Source of the DNA: Emmonsiellopsis sp. PD_33
Lineage: Eukaryota; Ascomycota; Eurotiomycetes; Onygenales; Ajellomycetaceae
Assembly: GCA_032988165.1 (NCBI GenBank)
Contig: JANTQF010000203.1
Location: forward strand, 1 to 63,487
DNA length: 63,487 nucleotides
Direction: 5' to 3'
Part shown: positions 23,538 to 34,496 of the stretch, piece by piece
How positions within the stretch are numbered: the stretch's first letter is position 1
Layout: every line of letters begins with the position of its first letter
Translations under genes and position numbers: made by a program
Notes under the pieces: model-generated
Told to the model about the DNA's origin: nothing
The model's input: only the letters and a program-made list of their open reading frames with translations
Databases searched by the model: none

Positions 23538-24740
23538 CTAATAATCCTCCAAATACCTCTCAAACCGCCCCTTGATCACCCTCGCTACCCCGAATTCATC
23601 ATCAGCATCAGCCCCTCCACGGCCAGCTTCCTCCAAAAGCAGATCAAGGTTATACTTGCGAAAGTCACACATGGCCTGCAGAAGAGTATGCTTCAGCTCC
23701 TCTCCATCCTCGCGGACAATAATAATCCTTCCTATCGGTCCTTTCTTCTTGATGACGACATCCTCGACATCGCGGCCTGCCATGGGTGCAGATTGATCCT
23801 CAGTGATAAAATCCAGGGCATCCATATCCATCTCTGTAATTACCCCTGGTTCGCAAATAATCCCCTTGACGGAGAATCCCAACATCCGGGAGATTGATGA
23901 CACTTGCTGGCAAAACACAGGATGATCTCGGGGGACTTCGACGGGAACGAATTCCTCGTATTTGAGCCAACGTGTGTTCCCAAACCAGGCGATCTTGATA
24001 CCCTTGCATTTATGGGGCGCGAGTGATTGCACAGGACCATTGAATGAGAAGGAGGTGAAGAAGTCCACAGCCGCCCGGAAGTCTTCCATGGTAACGTCCA
24101 GACTCAAGGGCCGCTTCCTATTGTTGCGTTTTTCTCCACGAAAGCCGGTTTCCAGCCCACCTCTCCTCATCACAACAACATTCCCGCACCACGAATACCC
24201 AGCCTTCCGCCCCGTCACCGTAATAATACTCTGGTTCAAATCTGACCCATCGCTCAAAAAATTCTCCCGATACACAACCACGAGCTCCTTCTCCAACTTC
24301 TTCTCCCTGATCTCCCTCCCACTAATCAATTGCCTCGCGTCCATCGGCTCATCACTCCCCAAAAACTTCATCGCATCCGGCGAACTCCACAACATACCCT
24401 CGTTCAGATACGTCGTTGTCTCAACCCAAATAAACTTGGGACCCCCATTGTTGGCGGGAAACAGGATGCCACGCTGGTACGTGTTCGTGTGCTTGTATCC
24501 GAGGATTCTCTCGGACTCAGGATTATGCTTGGGGGCCGTTTGATTGGATGCTTGAGGGAAGTCTGAGCAGAGCAAGCTGTGTGCTTGGCAGTCGGTTTCG
24601 AGACATTCTTCTGAGCAGTACCGGGCGTGGCAGGTAGGGCAGGATGTCGTGCTGCGGTCTGGGCACATGGCGCAATAGGTGGTTGGGAGGGAGGAGTAGG
24701 GGGGTGGTAGATCGAGCCCAAGCATGGATAGGAGAGGCAT
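23538..24740 (-). CDS. MYND-type zinc finger protein
   Basis: A single 400-residue exon. Residues ~23-58 contain the MYND-like pattern CAMC, CPTC, YCSEEC and a final H...C (QAHSLLC), which matches the Cys/His spacing of MYND fingers (protein-protein interaction, often with proline-rich partners). The rest has no catalytic motif I recognise: there is no SET domain, and the central part (EMLWSS, WCGNVVVMRRGG, VDFFTSFSF, RIIIVREDGEEL) looks like the uncharacterised domain that accompanies MYND fingers in many fungal proteins. The start at 24740 is the first Met, about 22 residues before the first Cys. It is convergent with the preceding MFS region and likely nuclear or cytosolic, with function unknown. 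Confidence 0.8.
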   Translation of the reverse strand: MPLLSMLGLDLPPPYSSLPTTYCAMCPDRSTTSCPTCHARYCSEECLETDCQAHSLLCSDFPQASNQTAPKHNPESERILGYKHTNTYQRGILFPANNGGPKFIWVETTTYLNEGMLWSSPDAMKFLGSDEPMDARQLISGREIREKKLEKELVVVYRENFLSDGSDLNQSIITVTGRKAGYSWCGNVVVMRRGGLETGFRGEKRNNRKRPLSLDVTMEDFRAAVDFFTSFSFNGPVQSLAPHKCKGIKIAWFGNTRWLKYEEFVPVEVPRDHPVFCQQVSSISRMLGFSVKGIICEPGVITEMDMDALDFITEDQSAPMAGRDVEDVVIKKKGPIGRIIIVREDGEELKHTLLQAMCDFRKYNLDLLLEEAGRGGADADDEFGVARVIKGRFERYLEDY

Positions 24741-26660
24741 TTTTGGCGTTTTCGTTGTTGGTAAATAACTATGAGTTATCGATGGATGGACCGAGGGATG
24801 GATGTTTTGGCAAGCAGAGGAGGAAGGGAACTGTATAAGTATATCCTGTCGTCTTGTGTCCGTCAGCCAGCTTCAACAGCTGCGGAGAGAGTCAGAGGGA
24901 ATTCAATTAGTCCTTATCAACAGGCAAGGAGCAAAGAAAAAAAAAAGGACGTACGTAGTGGGTAGAAATAGATAGAATCGATCAATTCCCCTTTTGTTTT
25001 TGCGTCCTGCCTGTGTTATTATTTCAGGGATAATAAACACATTCATTCATTCACAAACCCATGAATTGTTCCAATCCAATCGAATTCACTTTCCACCTAC
25101 CCTCCCTTATTCTGCATCTCAAATTCTCAGCTTGCTCTCATCCGCATATCCGCTAATCCATCCTGTCCTCACGCAGGGTGCCCATCCCACTGGTATAGTG
25201 TATAAAAGCTTTTCGTATGGATAGATAGACAGAATAAGACAGGTTAGTTAGGTATGCAGTTCCCAAACCGAATTAAAGGGGGGGTTCCAAAAAAAAAGAT
25301 ACAATCAACAGTTAGTTAGAGAGGATAACACCCGCCCACCCACCTAATACATACCTGCATCTTGCCTTATCATCCTGCCATGCCAACCTTGGCTTAGGAA
25401 AGCAGCCGCATCCCCCAGATACACACAGAGCCAGCAAGACAAGCAGCGTCCACCCTTTCCGCACGGTTTCGTTGGCGGGAATAAACAAATAAAACTAACC
25501 AACTAACCCACTCCAGTGTGTGTGGTGTCGGTAACTGCTTCTGCTCCTAAGCATTATTGCATATGTGAGGTTTCCATCTGGTAGGTGGTTCTGTAGATGT
25601 GCTGAAGAATGAAAAAGGGGGAAGACTCCCTCCCTCTCTGATACTGTTTCAAGTTAACAACATCAGCACTAAAAAATTAGTAACTGCACAATGCACATGA
25701 AACCTCATAATCCACAAGAGACAGGCAGTGTATTAGTATTCTTTTTTTTTTTCATACACTCTCTGAGCATGTGTAGTAGTAGCTTCTGCTTTTGGGCTGC
25801 ATACGGACATCACGTGAGGTAGTTAACTAACTTAACTAACTAGTTTCGGGAATATAAATTGCTTCCCGAGGTCGCTCCGCTCCGCAAAAAATACACGCGT
25901 CACCAATCCGTCTCAATCTCAAGGAGAAACGGTATAAAGAGCGACGAGAAAAAGGCACTACTGGGCAGTTGGTGCTGACATTTCTGGGGTCGGGTCACAC
26001 TCCTACTAACGGAATAGCACTCTCTCTCTCTTGCACTCCTGTAAGGGGGTTATTCTGGTGAAAAATCCCGCTTCATGCTCCCCTCTTGGCTAAAGATTGA
26101 TATTATCCAGCTTGCTTACGGTTTTGTTTTACAGCTTAACTGTCATAGGAGATGTACCCACCAGGACTGGAATCAGGGAATCAAACCCTCCGTTGCTCCC
26201 CTCACCCCTCCTGCATGGCTTGGCCAAGCAGGTGGGTGGTACTATCATAGTATCCAACCATGTTGATCTCAACGTACACCAGTATATTTACCCATGTCTA
26301 AGGGGGAGGGTTTCTCAGCTAGTCCCATCCTGTCACTCTCCAAAGTGCCTCAATTCCCGTTCATGGGTGCCCCTGCCCCATTGTCTCTCCCCCCCCCCTC
26401 AGGCAGGCTGGGCCTGTGATCAGCCTGATGCAGCTGTGCGTCTCTCCCCAGACTGCCACAAATTCCGCCACCCACTGGCCCCTGTTCTCATGGATGGCAT
26501 TGATACAGGCATAATGTGCCGGTTCAGGAGCCCCTTAGTACCCTGCAACTGCCTGGGGTTCCAAATCTTCCTCCCCTTATCCGATGAGTGGACTACCCCG
26601 CAGGAGATATTCAACCATACATCCGGGACGGAAGTCCAGGGGCTCCAACCCCCAACCCCC

Positions 26661-26695
26661 TAATCACTAATCCCTAATCCCTAATCCCTAATCCC
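26661..26695. repeat. Telomere-like TAATCCC heptamer array
   Basis: Five units, the first degenerate (TAATCAC) and four perfect (TAATCCC). On the other strand the unit is TTAGGGA, one base more than the usual fungal telomere unit TTAGGG. It directly follows a ~550-base stretch of distinct composition. Confidence 0.9.
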
Positions 26696-27423
26696 TTCGA
26701 TTCGGAGTATTCTACCTAGAACATTGGGTCTCTATCCGAAGCAGGGACAACCGTTGACATCTGGGACAATATTCAGCACTGGGATATTGCATTCGGCAGC
26801 TTCTCAGAGGAACTTCACGCTCCCTATAAATGTGTGTATCTTGGTTGTCTTCATCCTGTGCTGGAAACTTCGTTGGGGATTTGATCTCCAGCAAGATATC
26901 TGACCGGCTAAATGCCAATCAGACTGGTATCATGGCATTGTTGCTCTTTACAAAGTTTGCCAGACCTGCAGCGTAATCGCAACTGTGATTTCTACAGCCT
27001 GATATGCCCCCTTCCCCCCCTCGTTGTCTCCATGCCATCCGGCTATGCCGGTAGAGCTGGTGTACGCGTATCGCGTGCTAATTGCTTACTTCTGAACTAC
27101 AATACCACAGGGCCAGGTGTTTGAAAATGCATTAAATTGACCTTGCGCGGGTTTTGGGCTATTTCCGTCCATAGAATCCCCAGATTTTGGTAATTTGCGG
27201 AGTGCAGATTGTATGGACTAGTTTGTTCACTTTGGAATATCTTGGCGTACGGTGTTGAAAAGGGAATATCCCGCTAGAGACAAGGATTCAAAATGTTGAG
27301 AAGTCCTAAGGGGTTGGGTTAATATATTTTTACGTACATGATGCTTGGAAATATATGGCTTTTCACCCCGTCAAACTCAGTTTGGAAACTCCCGAATATG
27401 CCAAGAACTTCATATCGGTTGTC

Positions 27424-27430
27424 TATAAAA
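27424..27430 (+). promoter_or_regulatory. TATA box of the secreted peptide gene
   Basis: TATAAAA (followed by AGGGC) lies 190 bases upstream of the ATG at 27621. It supports transcription of the short frame and predicts a start near 27455, giving a leader that includes the T25 run. Confidence 0.55.
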
Positions 27431-27528
27431 AGGGCAGATTTCCACCCCTTTCGCAACACTTTTTTTTATTATCAAGATCACAAAGAACCCCTCAGACTAC
27501 TCCGAACCTCAATCATAAGTGAGATCAA

Positions 27529-27553
27529 TTTTTTTTTTTTTTTTTTTTTTTTT
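27529..27553. repeat. T25 homopolymer
   Basis: A run of 25 T in the leader of the secreted peptide gene. Its exact length is prone to sequencing error. Confidence 0.8.
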
Positions 27554-27620
27554 ACTCTTGTGGGTAACGTACTATCTACTAACCTACGACGCAGAACTTC
27601 CCCCAGAACCCAAACCAAAG

Positions 27621-27779
27621 ATGAAGCTCCTCACCATCATCAGCCTTTTTGCGGCCCTTGCCGTCGCCACTCCTGCTCCCAACGCAAACGAGCCCGAAAA
27701 GCGACAGTTCTGTGACGGCCCCTGCGTCGGTGGTGTCCAGTGGTGCTCTGATGGCACGAACATCCCTTGTAGTAAATGA
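27621..27779 (+). CDS. Small secreted cysteine-rich peptide (52 aa)
   Basis: The ATG at 27621 follows CAAACCAAAG and opens a 52-residue precursor. Residues 1-17 are a clear signal peptide (MKLLTIISLFAALAVA). A short acidic pro-segment (TPAPNANEPEKR) ends in a Lys-Arg site of the kind cut by Kex2. The mature part would be 24 residues beginning QFCDGPCVGG and containing four Cys (positions 31, 35, 42 and 50 of the precursor; spacing C-x3-C-x6-C-x7-C), enough for two disulfides. I recognise no family; the layout resembles fungal secreted effectors, antimicrobial peptides or peptide signals, and nothing in the sequence decides between them. The stop at 27777-27779 overlaps a weak donor (GTAAAT at 27772) that could join an acceptor at 27881-27882 and give a longer, hydrophobic tail; the unspliced form is simpler. 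Confidence 0.65.
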   Translation: MKLLTIISLFAALAVATPAPNANEPEKRQFCDGPCVGGVQWCSDGTNIPCSK

Positions 27780-29269
27780 GCTGAGGGGCAAAAAGGTAAC
27801 TACTATTGTCCACTATTATATACTATCTCAAAGTCGCGTCAGTTTAGATGGATAATGGCTAACTTCGGGCATATCGTCTTAGGGGTTGTCATTTTCATAG
27901 TGGTACTTATTCATTTGCTGTGGGGTGACATCCAGAAGCCCCTATTCTGTTGCAACGGGGGATTTCGGCGATGAAGTTTTTCCCGCATGCATAGTTTTCT
28001 CTTCAGTTCGGGGGCTTCAATATTCTTTTGTCTTGTTCCTATGCTTCCGACCAGATACATTCCTTTTAGCCTTAAGTTAGTGGAAGAACATTATCACTTG
28101 CTTTATTCCTGGCCATGGTTTCAGTTGCTATTCCTGTAGAAGTTTCCTGCTAGTATGGTTATTAGTAAACAGGGGCTGACCCACATACAATAGCTTAGTC
28201 CATTTATAGATTAAACAATGGTCTAGGTATCTATTCCATCTCACTGTCAATCTATCTCTACGTTGTGGTAGGAACCTGACCCCCTTTTCCCCCCCTTTCC
28301 ACGTGTTTGCTTGCTGCTATTAACTGGTCCTCGTACGTCCAGCCATCCATATCTCACGACATCAACATCTACTCCAACATCCCGAGCTTGCCTATACAAT
28401 CAAATGGAGATATAAAACATAAGACATCCATCTCCAGTATATCCCAACACGGCTCTCCCAAGGAGTGTTGTTTTTTTTTGGGCGGTTTCAGGCTGAAAAA
28501 CAGACCGGGCTGCCCCCCCGCCTGAACGGATTTGGTTTTTTCAACCCCGACCTCATGGATGCAGGTCCATGGTTTATGATAGTTCCAAATATGTAGGCTT
28601 AATATTATCTGAGGGCTGATATGCTTGCTTAGATAGCTTGGCCTTCCATTGAGGGGGGAATGCGGGGGTGTGTTTATCGGGTACTAGTACTAGTTAGTAC
28701 CCATGGGCTGAAGAATACCACATTTGCATTTTGGAATGAGAACTTGAAAGAGTAGTATGTTATGGTAACGAACTACACACCAATTGGACAGGATAAATTG
28801 AAATGTACTGGCTGCTGGCTACCATCTCAGGGATTTCTTGAAGGAGAGAGAGGGACTGACTATTTAGCCTGTCCAATATACCTACCCTATGTATTAGGTG
28901 CCTTGATATTGATTAAGCATTTCTCGTCTGTATAGCAGTCCTATATCCGAAAGATCTCTACAGATATCCCTGGGGCAGAAGAAGTTTCCCTATAACGAAG
29001 ATCTCGTCGCTGAAAATGCGAAGTAATAAAATAGTAATAATAATACAATATCCCACCCAACCCCACAGACGTGGAGGATCCTCTCGCTAAAACATAAGAG
29101 AGATGCGTATCAAAAACAAACGAGCTACATAGGTATTGTACAGTTTCGAAGAAAAAACAAAATATATACATCCGGAACATAAGATCGTTCCAGTGGTCAT
29201 ATAGCACACACAGGGGCATATATGGGGAGAAAATGGTTGAAAATACAAAAAAAGAAGGGGGAAGCGGTT
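27780..29269. other. Intergenic, secreted peptide gene to mS45
   Basis: About 1.5 kb. No reading frame with a recognisable domain, no RNA gene and no clear repeat were seen. The right-hand end is the 3' flank of the mS45 gene. Confidence 0.5.
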
Positions 29270-30787
29270 CTAAACCTCCACCTTTGTAGGTATCTTCACC
29301 ATGCCTCTCTTGCGTTCGTAATTGGGCACACCGTACCGGCGACCAGGCGCCGCGGTTCCACGGCCAGTCTTGCCCGTCGTATCTTGCGAAACGACCACGT
29401 CTCTGAAGCGGAACTCGACCCGACTGCCCTCTGGTACGATACGGGTGAGCTTCGCCTCTTCTCGCGCTTTGGCCTTCTCCTTGCGCTCCTTCAGCGACGC
29501 AACCTCGCGCTCAATGCGTTCTTGGAATCGCCGTCTCTGCAGCCGCTGCTCGCCCGCATGGTGGAAGCGGTCATGCGCGGCAGCGACGAGATGTGGGTGT
29601 GGGATGCGGTAGTCGGCTGGTTGGAGGACTTGGTGCTCGTCGTCCGGTTTGCCGACTTTTTCAATCTTGCTGGGGTTGTTTGTGATGGCCTCAATGGCTT
29701 CGGGGGTGTTGTGGGGGGTATTAGTGGTGGAGTGAGGGAGGGCGGGAGCGGCGGAGAAGACGCGACCTGCGTCGAGACGAGTGAATTGACGAGATTCGGA
29801 GGTCGGGTAGAAGAGTTGGGCCTCGGTGAGGCGGTGGACGGGGAGGTCGTTGATGGATTCATGGGGGACAATGCGCTCTGGGTAGGATTTTAGGGGGGTG
29901 GTGGGGATCATTTGGTGGACGGCGCGGGCGTAGGGGAGTGCCCGTGGCTTGCCCTAGACTGCTAGGTTAGCAGAGTGTGCTTATCAAGCCGATTGGTTTG
30001 CAATTTCAAAGCAGAGTTGAACAGGGAATTTGTCTCAGAGAGTTGTAATTTTGTTTTAGCTGTAAGCATTCTCCAATGGGAATAAAGGAGTCTTCAAGAC
30101 TAATCGATTTTGGAAATCATCATGACAAATAGGGACGCGAAAGAGCAATAGCAACATACGCGAGAAGTAAAAGGGAAAATATCAACATACCTCTTTAATC
30201 ATCTTCTTCTCCAGCTCCACCAACCTCACCACGGCTGCCACTCTCTTCATATCGACCTGCAACATCGTACTGACCTCCCTCAACGTCTTCCCCTGTTCAA
30301 CCACCCGGAAATGAATCTCATTCCGCAACTCCTCACTCAGCACCGGCTGACTGATAAAGTTCGTATTGAGTGGAAACGGTCGAAGATCTTCGATCGTCTC
30401 CCCACCTAACTCCTCTACCTCCCCATTCTGCTCTGAGGAGCCAGACGATTTGCTCTGACTCTCGTCTCCCTCCTCCCCCTTGTTTCGTTGCCGAATGAGT
30501 TGGCCATTCTTGTCATATGCGCTGAGGTAATTTGTGGCCCCTGGCAGGGGGTTCCTGAAGGCTTTGCCAGGCCCTCTGAGCCAGTTCCTGACTGTCTTAC
30601 GCTTCTCGACTTCCGGGTCTGGGGCTGGTTCGGCAAGCGCCGACGCGTATCGGCATTGGAAGAGAGGAGGTGAGGGTGATGGGAAGGATCTGGAGGGCAG
30701 GTAGAGAGGGGATGATTGTGAGGGGCAAGGGTGAGAAGAGGCATTGCATGAGAGCCTTCGTAGGCTGCTATTTAGCCGGGGAGGCAT
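29270..30787 (-). CDS. Mitochondrial small-subunit ribosomal protein mS45 (Bot1/Mrps35-like)
   Basis: Two exons on the minus strand, 30191-30787 and 29270-29953, give 426 residues. The junction (GAG|GTATGTTG ... AGTCTAG|GGC) rebuilds RLVELEKKMIKEGKPRALPYARAVHQM, the most conserved stretch of the family. The N-terminus is Ser/Arg/Pro-rich without acidic residues, typical of a mitochondrial presequence, and is followed by RNWLRGPGKAFRNPLPGATNYLSAY. The C-terminal third is a long charged helix (FQERIEREVASLKERKEKAKAREEAKL) and a basic tail (RRYGVPNYERKRGMVKIP). The S. pombe relative Bot1 is needed for mitochondrial translation and affects respiration. The plus-strand frame of 223 codons at 29222-29893 is the antisense of exon 2. 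Confidence 0.87.
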
Positions 30788-32705
30788 TGTGATGTGTGTG
30801 TGGGTGTTTGTGGGATGAGAAAAAAGAGAACAAAGGAAAAGAGGAGGCGGCAGGGATAGGAGGAGGAGAGATGGAGAGTATTAGGCCAGCCAATTGAGAA
30901 TATCTAGCTTCAATATTACTCCATGCTAGGTTCTAGAAACTCAATGGCTGCCTGAATGGAGAATAGAGGGAGTTGGTGGGTGGAGGTGAAGCTGGTGATG
31001 GATGGATTGAGGTGGAAGAAAAAGTTGAAGCGATTTTTCTTCTTGAGGTTTAGAGAGTCACGTGGAACCTAGCCCAATATAGTTAGCGCGTAGAAACTCG
31101 CGTCTCTTGCCTCATCTGGCAGTCTTGGCACAAATCCATGATGGGAAAACAGTCAAATTATCAAGTCGACAAGAATAGCGAAAAATGTTCAATACTATCC
31201 CTATTCCGTGTCCCTATCTGTGTATATAAATAGCTTGCTGAAGGAAATCCAGCAATGTAAGGAGGCAAAGGCGGAAAATGAGGAATAAAATGAAGACTAC
31301 TAGCTACAACTCTCAACAAATGTCCTTCCCCTGAAGGTGTTCGTTTTGGCTGGCGGGGCGAGGACAGGAAAAGAAGGTAAATAAAAACACACCGCCAGTA
31401 TTCGTTTTGCCTTTATATGAAAATGAAGAGGGAAAACAACGAGACAGGTGATTGTGGTGAAATGAAGAAGGTTTTGTTTTTTGGGAGAAATCAAGTCGCG
31501 CCATTTGTGCAGGTGAAGAAAGGGGGGGAATAATGGGGAAACAAAAAGGGCTCTTGAATATAAGTCCAGATAGCATAAATAAATAAAAGAAAAGAAAAGA
31601 AAAGAAAAACACGCCATGAGGGGAATACCAACAGTGAGATAGAGACAGATGTGACACACCAAGGAAATGATGAATAGCAAACAAAAAAAATGAGGTAAAT
31701 ACCAAGCCATTGCAAGAAAGAAAATAAATAAAGGGCGTCCAGTAGGCACCTCAGTTCGAAGAAGACGTAGGTACGTGAAGCATAGCAATTCCATGAATCC
31801 AGCACGAATATAGCACACCGACCCTTCCGTACAAAATATATCGCAGAGGCCCGTTCTCCCATGCGAAAATACACACGAACGTAAGAAAAAGAGAAAAAAA
31901 GGACAAAAGCACTGTATGTACGCCGCACTGTGGCCGCTCTGCAAAATGGGGAATCGCTATAAGGGGCATTTTTTTAGTCGCGGAACACAAAATGATGTAT
32001 ATGAGGGTATGCAACAGACAACGCGCGGGAAAAGGTCCCACTGAAATGAATAACCATCGACGCCCTGGAAATGATGGCCGTGTAAATGGAAACTGTGGGA
32101 TGTGTGAGAATGTAAGATGAAACCGGCCAGTGTATATAAGACCACATCCGGGTAGGAAGAACGGCACAAGAAGTAGGCGGAAATTGACAGAAATGGGGTT
32201 GACAAGAAAAAATGGTGGGAGTATATAGCACAGACAAAAAGCAAAGCAAGTGGGGATGGGATACGTGAACAAAAAAGGCCCAACTCGAACTCCCTTGTTT
32301 TGGTAAACGGGCCCTTGCCTGGTTCCAGCAGAGGCAAGAGCGTGCAGAAGCAAAAATGCGCTCAAGGTAAACATGCACTTTCTCGCTAATCCCGAACAAA
32401 ACAAAGCCGCTCCGCCCTGAAAATTCCATGATGTGTTCCGAGAGCCCCGAGAATATATCCGTAACCAGATGAAGGCGATGATCAAAAATTCAAAAGCAGA
32501 TTGAAAAAACGGTTGGGCAAGTTTAAAACAAAAGCGGGGAATATATGAAGATATAAAAGACGAAATAGACGAGAACAAGCGCAAAAGGCTACGCATGGGC
32601 CTTGCATGACGATCTAACATGTAGAGTCGAGTGTTCCGTAACGCCAGACGCTCCAGGTAATCATCACACATGCAGACATTATACAGATGCGTGACATGCT
32701 GTGAT
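30788..32705. other. Intergenic, mS45 promoter and whi3 3' flank
   Basis: About 1.9 kb. From 31300 to 32680 the plus strand is purine-rich, so all three minus-strand frames stay open for long distances (up to 306 codons), but the predicted peptides are Phe/Leu/Ser/Cys-rich and overlap each other, typical of a pyrimidine-rich 3' UTR of whi3. A GAAAA pentamer run (31585-31609) occurs. No gene is supported. Confidence 0.55.
31585..31609. repeat. AAAAG/GAAAA pentamer run
   Basis: Four to five tandem copies of a GAAAA unit in the presumed 3' UTR of whi3, which reads as a TTTTC pyrimidine tract in the sense RNA. Confidence 0.75.
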
Positions 32706-34496
32706 CTATCGACTCATATAATTATCGAAGGCGCCAACGTTCACCGGTCCAGCCACGCCACCAAGGGGCGTCCCATTAATGGTTTGTGGTCTGGCTGCCC
32801 CTATGGCACCGGGGTTGAGCCCCATTCCGAGGCCATGGGCGCTACTGAAGCTGCCATTGATTGTTTGGCTGTTGAGATTGTTTTGTGGGGGAATTATCGT
32901 GTTATTCAAATTGCCAAAACCAGGAGGGACCCCTAGGCCAGGGGGGAATGTGTTGGCTGTTGCGAACGGTAACCCATTTCCATTCATGGAGTTTCCGTTA
33001 TTGGCAATAGGAGCTGCGTTCACTCCTGGGGGTGGACCGGGGCGAACACCAAGAGGATTCTTGGAGAAACTCAGGCGGATCCCTCCCTTGACACTATTGG
33101 AGAGTTGGCATCCATATAATTCATGAAGAGCCTTGGTTGCAAAGGAGATATCCTCGAATTCAACAAAGCACATAGGTCCATTCTGTTTATTGCGGAAACA
33201 AAGCCGCTTGTATCCTCGTTGTTTTGTGAAGAGGGCCTTGAGTTCATCCTCAGAAGTGTCGTGTGGCAGATTCCCCACGTATAGCGTATTGCACGGCGGG
33301 TTTTGATCTGCGGGATTGACTGGTGGATAATTTACTCTGTGGAACTGAGAATGCATGTATCCCGTGTTTGGTGACATTGTTGGTGGTAGGCTCGGTGGCA
33401 TTGTGGCAGTAGGAGTTCCCATGTTGGGGGTTTGTCGGGTGCTACTCAGAGGTTGTATGGATGGCCCAACATTGGTTGATAATGTCAGGCTATTGAAGCG
33501 GGAGAGGCTCGTAGGAGGGTTTGTGGACCGTCGTGGCATGGCGGTCGAGTTGGAGGCCCCATTCCTAGCATACCCAACGGCATCATTTAGCAAATCGCCG
33601 GTTTCCTCATCAGTGTCCCGTTCAATCATCAAATTTCTCGAATCGGAGATAACGTCGTTCATTCGACCATTGATAGGGGACCGCGGGGAGATGAAGCTTG
33701 AGAATACGTTATTTTCTTCCGGAGTAGGGAGTTCGCTATTGCCTGGTATTCCTCTTCCGGCCATATTTGGGAAGCCTCCGTCGAAAAGACCACTGCTGAA
33801 ACGGGATGTCTGGCGCGATAGAGTCGCAGGTGTGCTAACTTGGGACATTGAACTCGGTGTGGTGATGGTCGATGCATGATCGATTGTATTACGGCGCGAG
33901 AGAAGAGTGGAGGTAGATGAAGTAGGAAGAATCTCTAGAATCATCTTCCCGTCCCCTCCGTTGTTAAGTTTGCCATCCAAATGGTCTTTCACTTTTTCGG
34001 CTTCGGTTCTCGTTTTGAATTGGGCAAGAGCGGTTGCGTAACCTTGGTCGTCGGGGTTTTCAGTGTCGATGATCCGTGCCTTGATCAATTGATCCGAGAA
34101 TCTAAGCAGGGTATTGAGCGTCTCGTTGGAGGTGTTGAGTGTGAGTCGCCGCAATAGAACCGCAGTAACAGAGCTAGTAGTGATGCTCAGATTGGAGTAG
34201 GAACCATTGAGGCCATTCATGCCGTTTGTGCCGTTTGCGCCGTTTCTAACAGTGTGCAGGTCGGCAGGAAGTAACGACGGTTGGCCGATGGGGGGGAGGG
34301 TGGTGCCGAAGGTACTCGTAGTGGGAGGTTGGCACGATATGGGGGAAAAAGGCTCTGGCATGTTCGCATTATGGGTACTCGAAGTACCGTTGGTGGTGGA
34401 AATGGCGAGATGAGAAGTCGTGCCAGGAGTCGATGCGTTGCGCTTCAGCACGGGGTGGAACATTGCGCCAGGCTGATTAGGTTGCCCGTTGCTCAT
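32706..34496 (-). CDS. whi3: Whi3-family RNA-binding protein (RRM)
   Basis: A single 596-residue exon. The RRM lies near residues 408-490: RNP2 LYVGNL, then DTSEDELKALFTKQRGYKRL, RNP1-like GPMCFVEFED, ending GGIRLSFSKNPLG. An N-terminal second RRM-like region (VTAVLLRRLTLNTSNETLN...GYATALAQFKTRTEAEKVKDHL, residues ~108-185) matches the first, degenerate half of fungal Whi3 proteins. The linker is rich in Ser, Thr, Asn and Pro and the C-terminus in Gly, Asn and Pro, consistent with low-complexity segments that drive condensates in Whi3 homologues. In fungi Whi3 binds GCAU-containing mRNAs, including G1 cyclin mRNAs, and controls cell-cycle timing and nuclear asynchrony. The start at 34496 is the first Met of the frame. 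The 5' leader is long and GC-rich. Confidence 0.9.
   Translation of the reverse strand: MSNGQPNQPGAMFHPVLKRNASTPGTTSHLAISTTNGTSSTHNANMPEPFSPISCQPPTTSTFGTTLPPIGQPSLLPADLHTVRNGANGTNGMNGLNGSYSNLSITTSSVTAVLLRRLTLNTSNETLNTLLRFSDQLIKARIIDTENPDDQGYATALAQFKTRTEAEKVKDHLDGKLNNGGDGKMILEILPTSSTSTLLSRRNTIDHASTITTPSSMSQVSTPATLSRQTSRFSSGLFDGGFPNMAGRGIPGNSELPTPEENNVFSSFISPRSPINGRMNDVISDSRNLMIERDTDEETGDLLNDAVGYARNGASNSTAMPRRSTNPPTSLSRFNSLTLSTNVGPSIQPLSSTRQTPNMGTPTATMPPSLPPTMSPNTGYMHSQFHRVNYPPVNPADQNPPCNTLYVGNLPHDTSEDELKALFTKQRGYKRLCFRNKQNGPMCFVEFEDISFATKALHELYGCQLSNSVKGGIRLSFSKNPLGVRPGPPPGVNAAPIANNGNSMNGNGLPFATANTFPPGLGVPPGFGNLNNTIIPPQNNLNSQTINGSFSSAHGLGMGLNPGAIGAARPQTINGTPLGGVAGPVNVGAFDNYMSR

Larger units (their letters stand above)
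24741..27620. other. Long intergenic region, MYND gene to secreted peptide
   Basis: About 2.9 kb without a supported gene. The first part is the MYND-gene leader. The stretch 26100-26660 is unlike its surroundings (G/C-balanced, with a 188-codon open frame of unconvincing composition) and ends exactly at a TAATCCC heptamer array, which suggests a retroposed or repetitive sequence. A TATA box (27424-27430) and a T25 run (27529-27553) belong to the small peptide gene downstream. Confidence 0.45.

Noticed and set aside
26097..26663. 188-codon frame before the heptamer array
   Set aside because: Composition rich in Pro, Ser and Cys with no domain; the segment looks repetitive or retroposed rather than coding.
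29222..29893. 223-codon plus-strand frame
   Set aside because: It is antisense to the second exon of the mS45 gene, whose protein is well supported.
31300..32671. Overlapping minus-strand frames of 126-306 codons
   Set aside because: All three frames are open because the minus strand is pyrimidine-rich; the peptides are Phe/Ser/Leu/Cys-rich, overlap each other and have no domain. This is best explained as whi3 3' flank.
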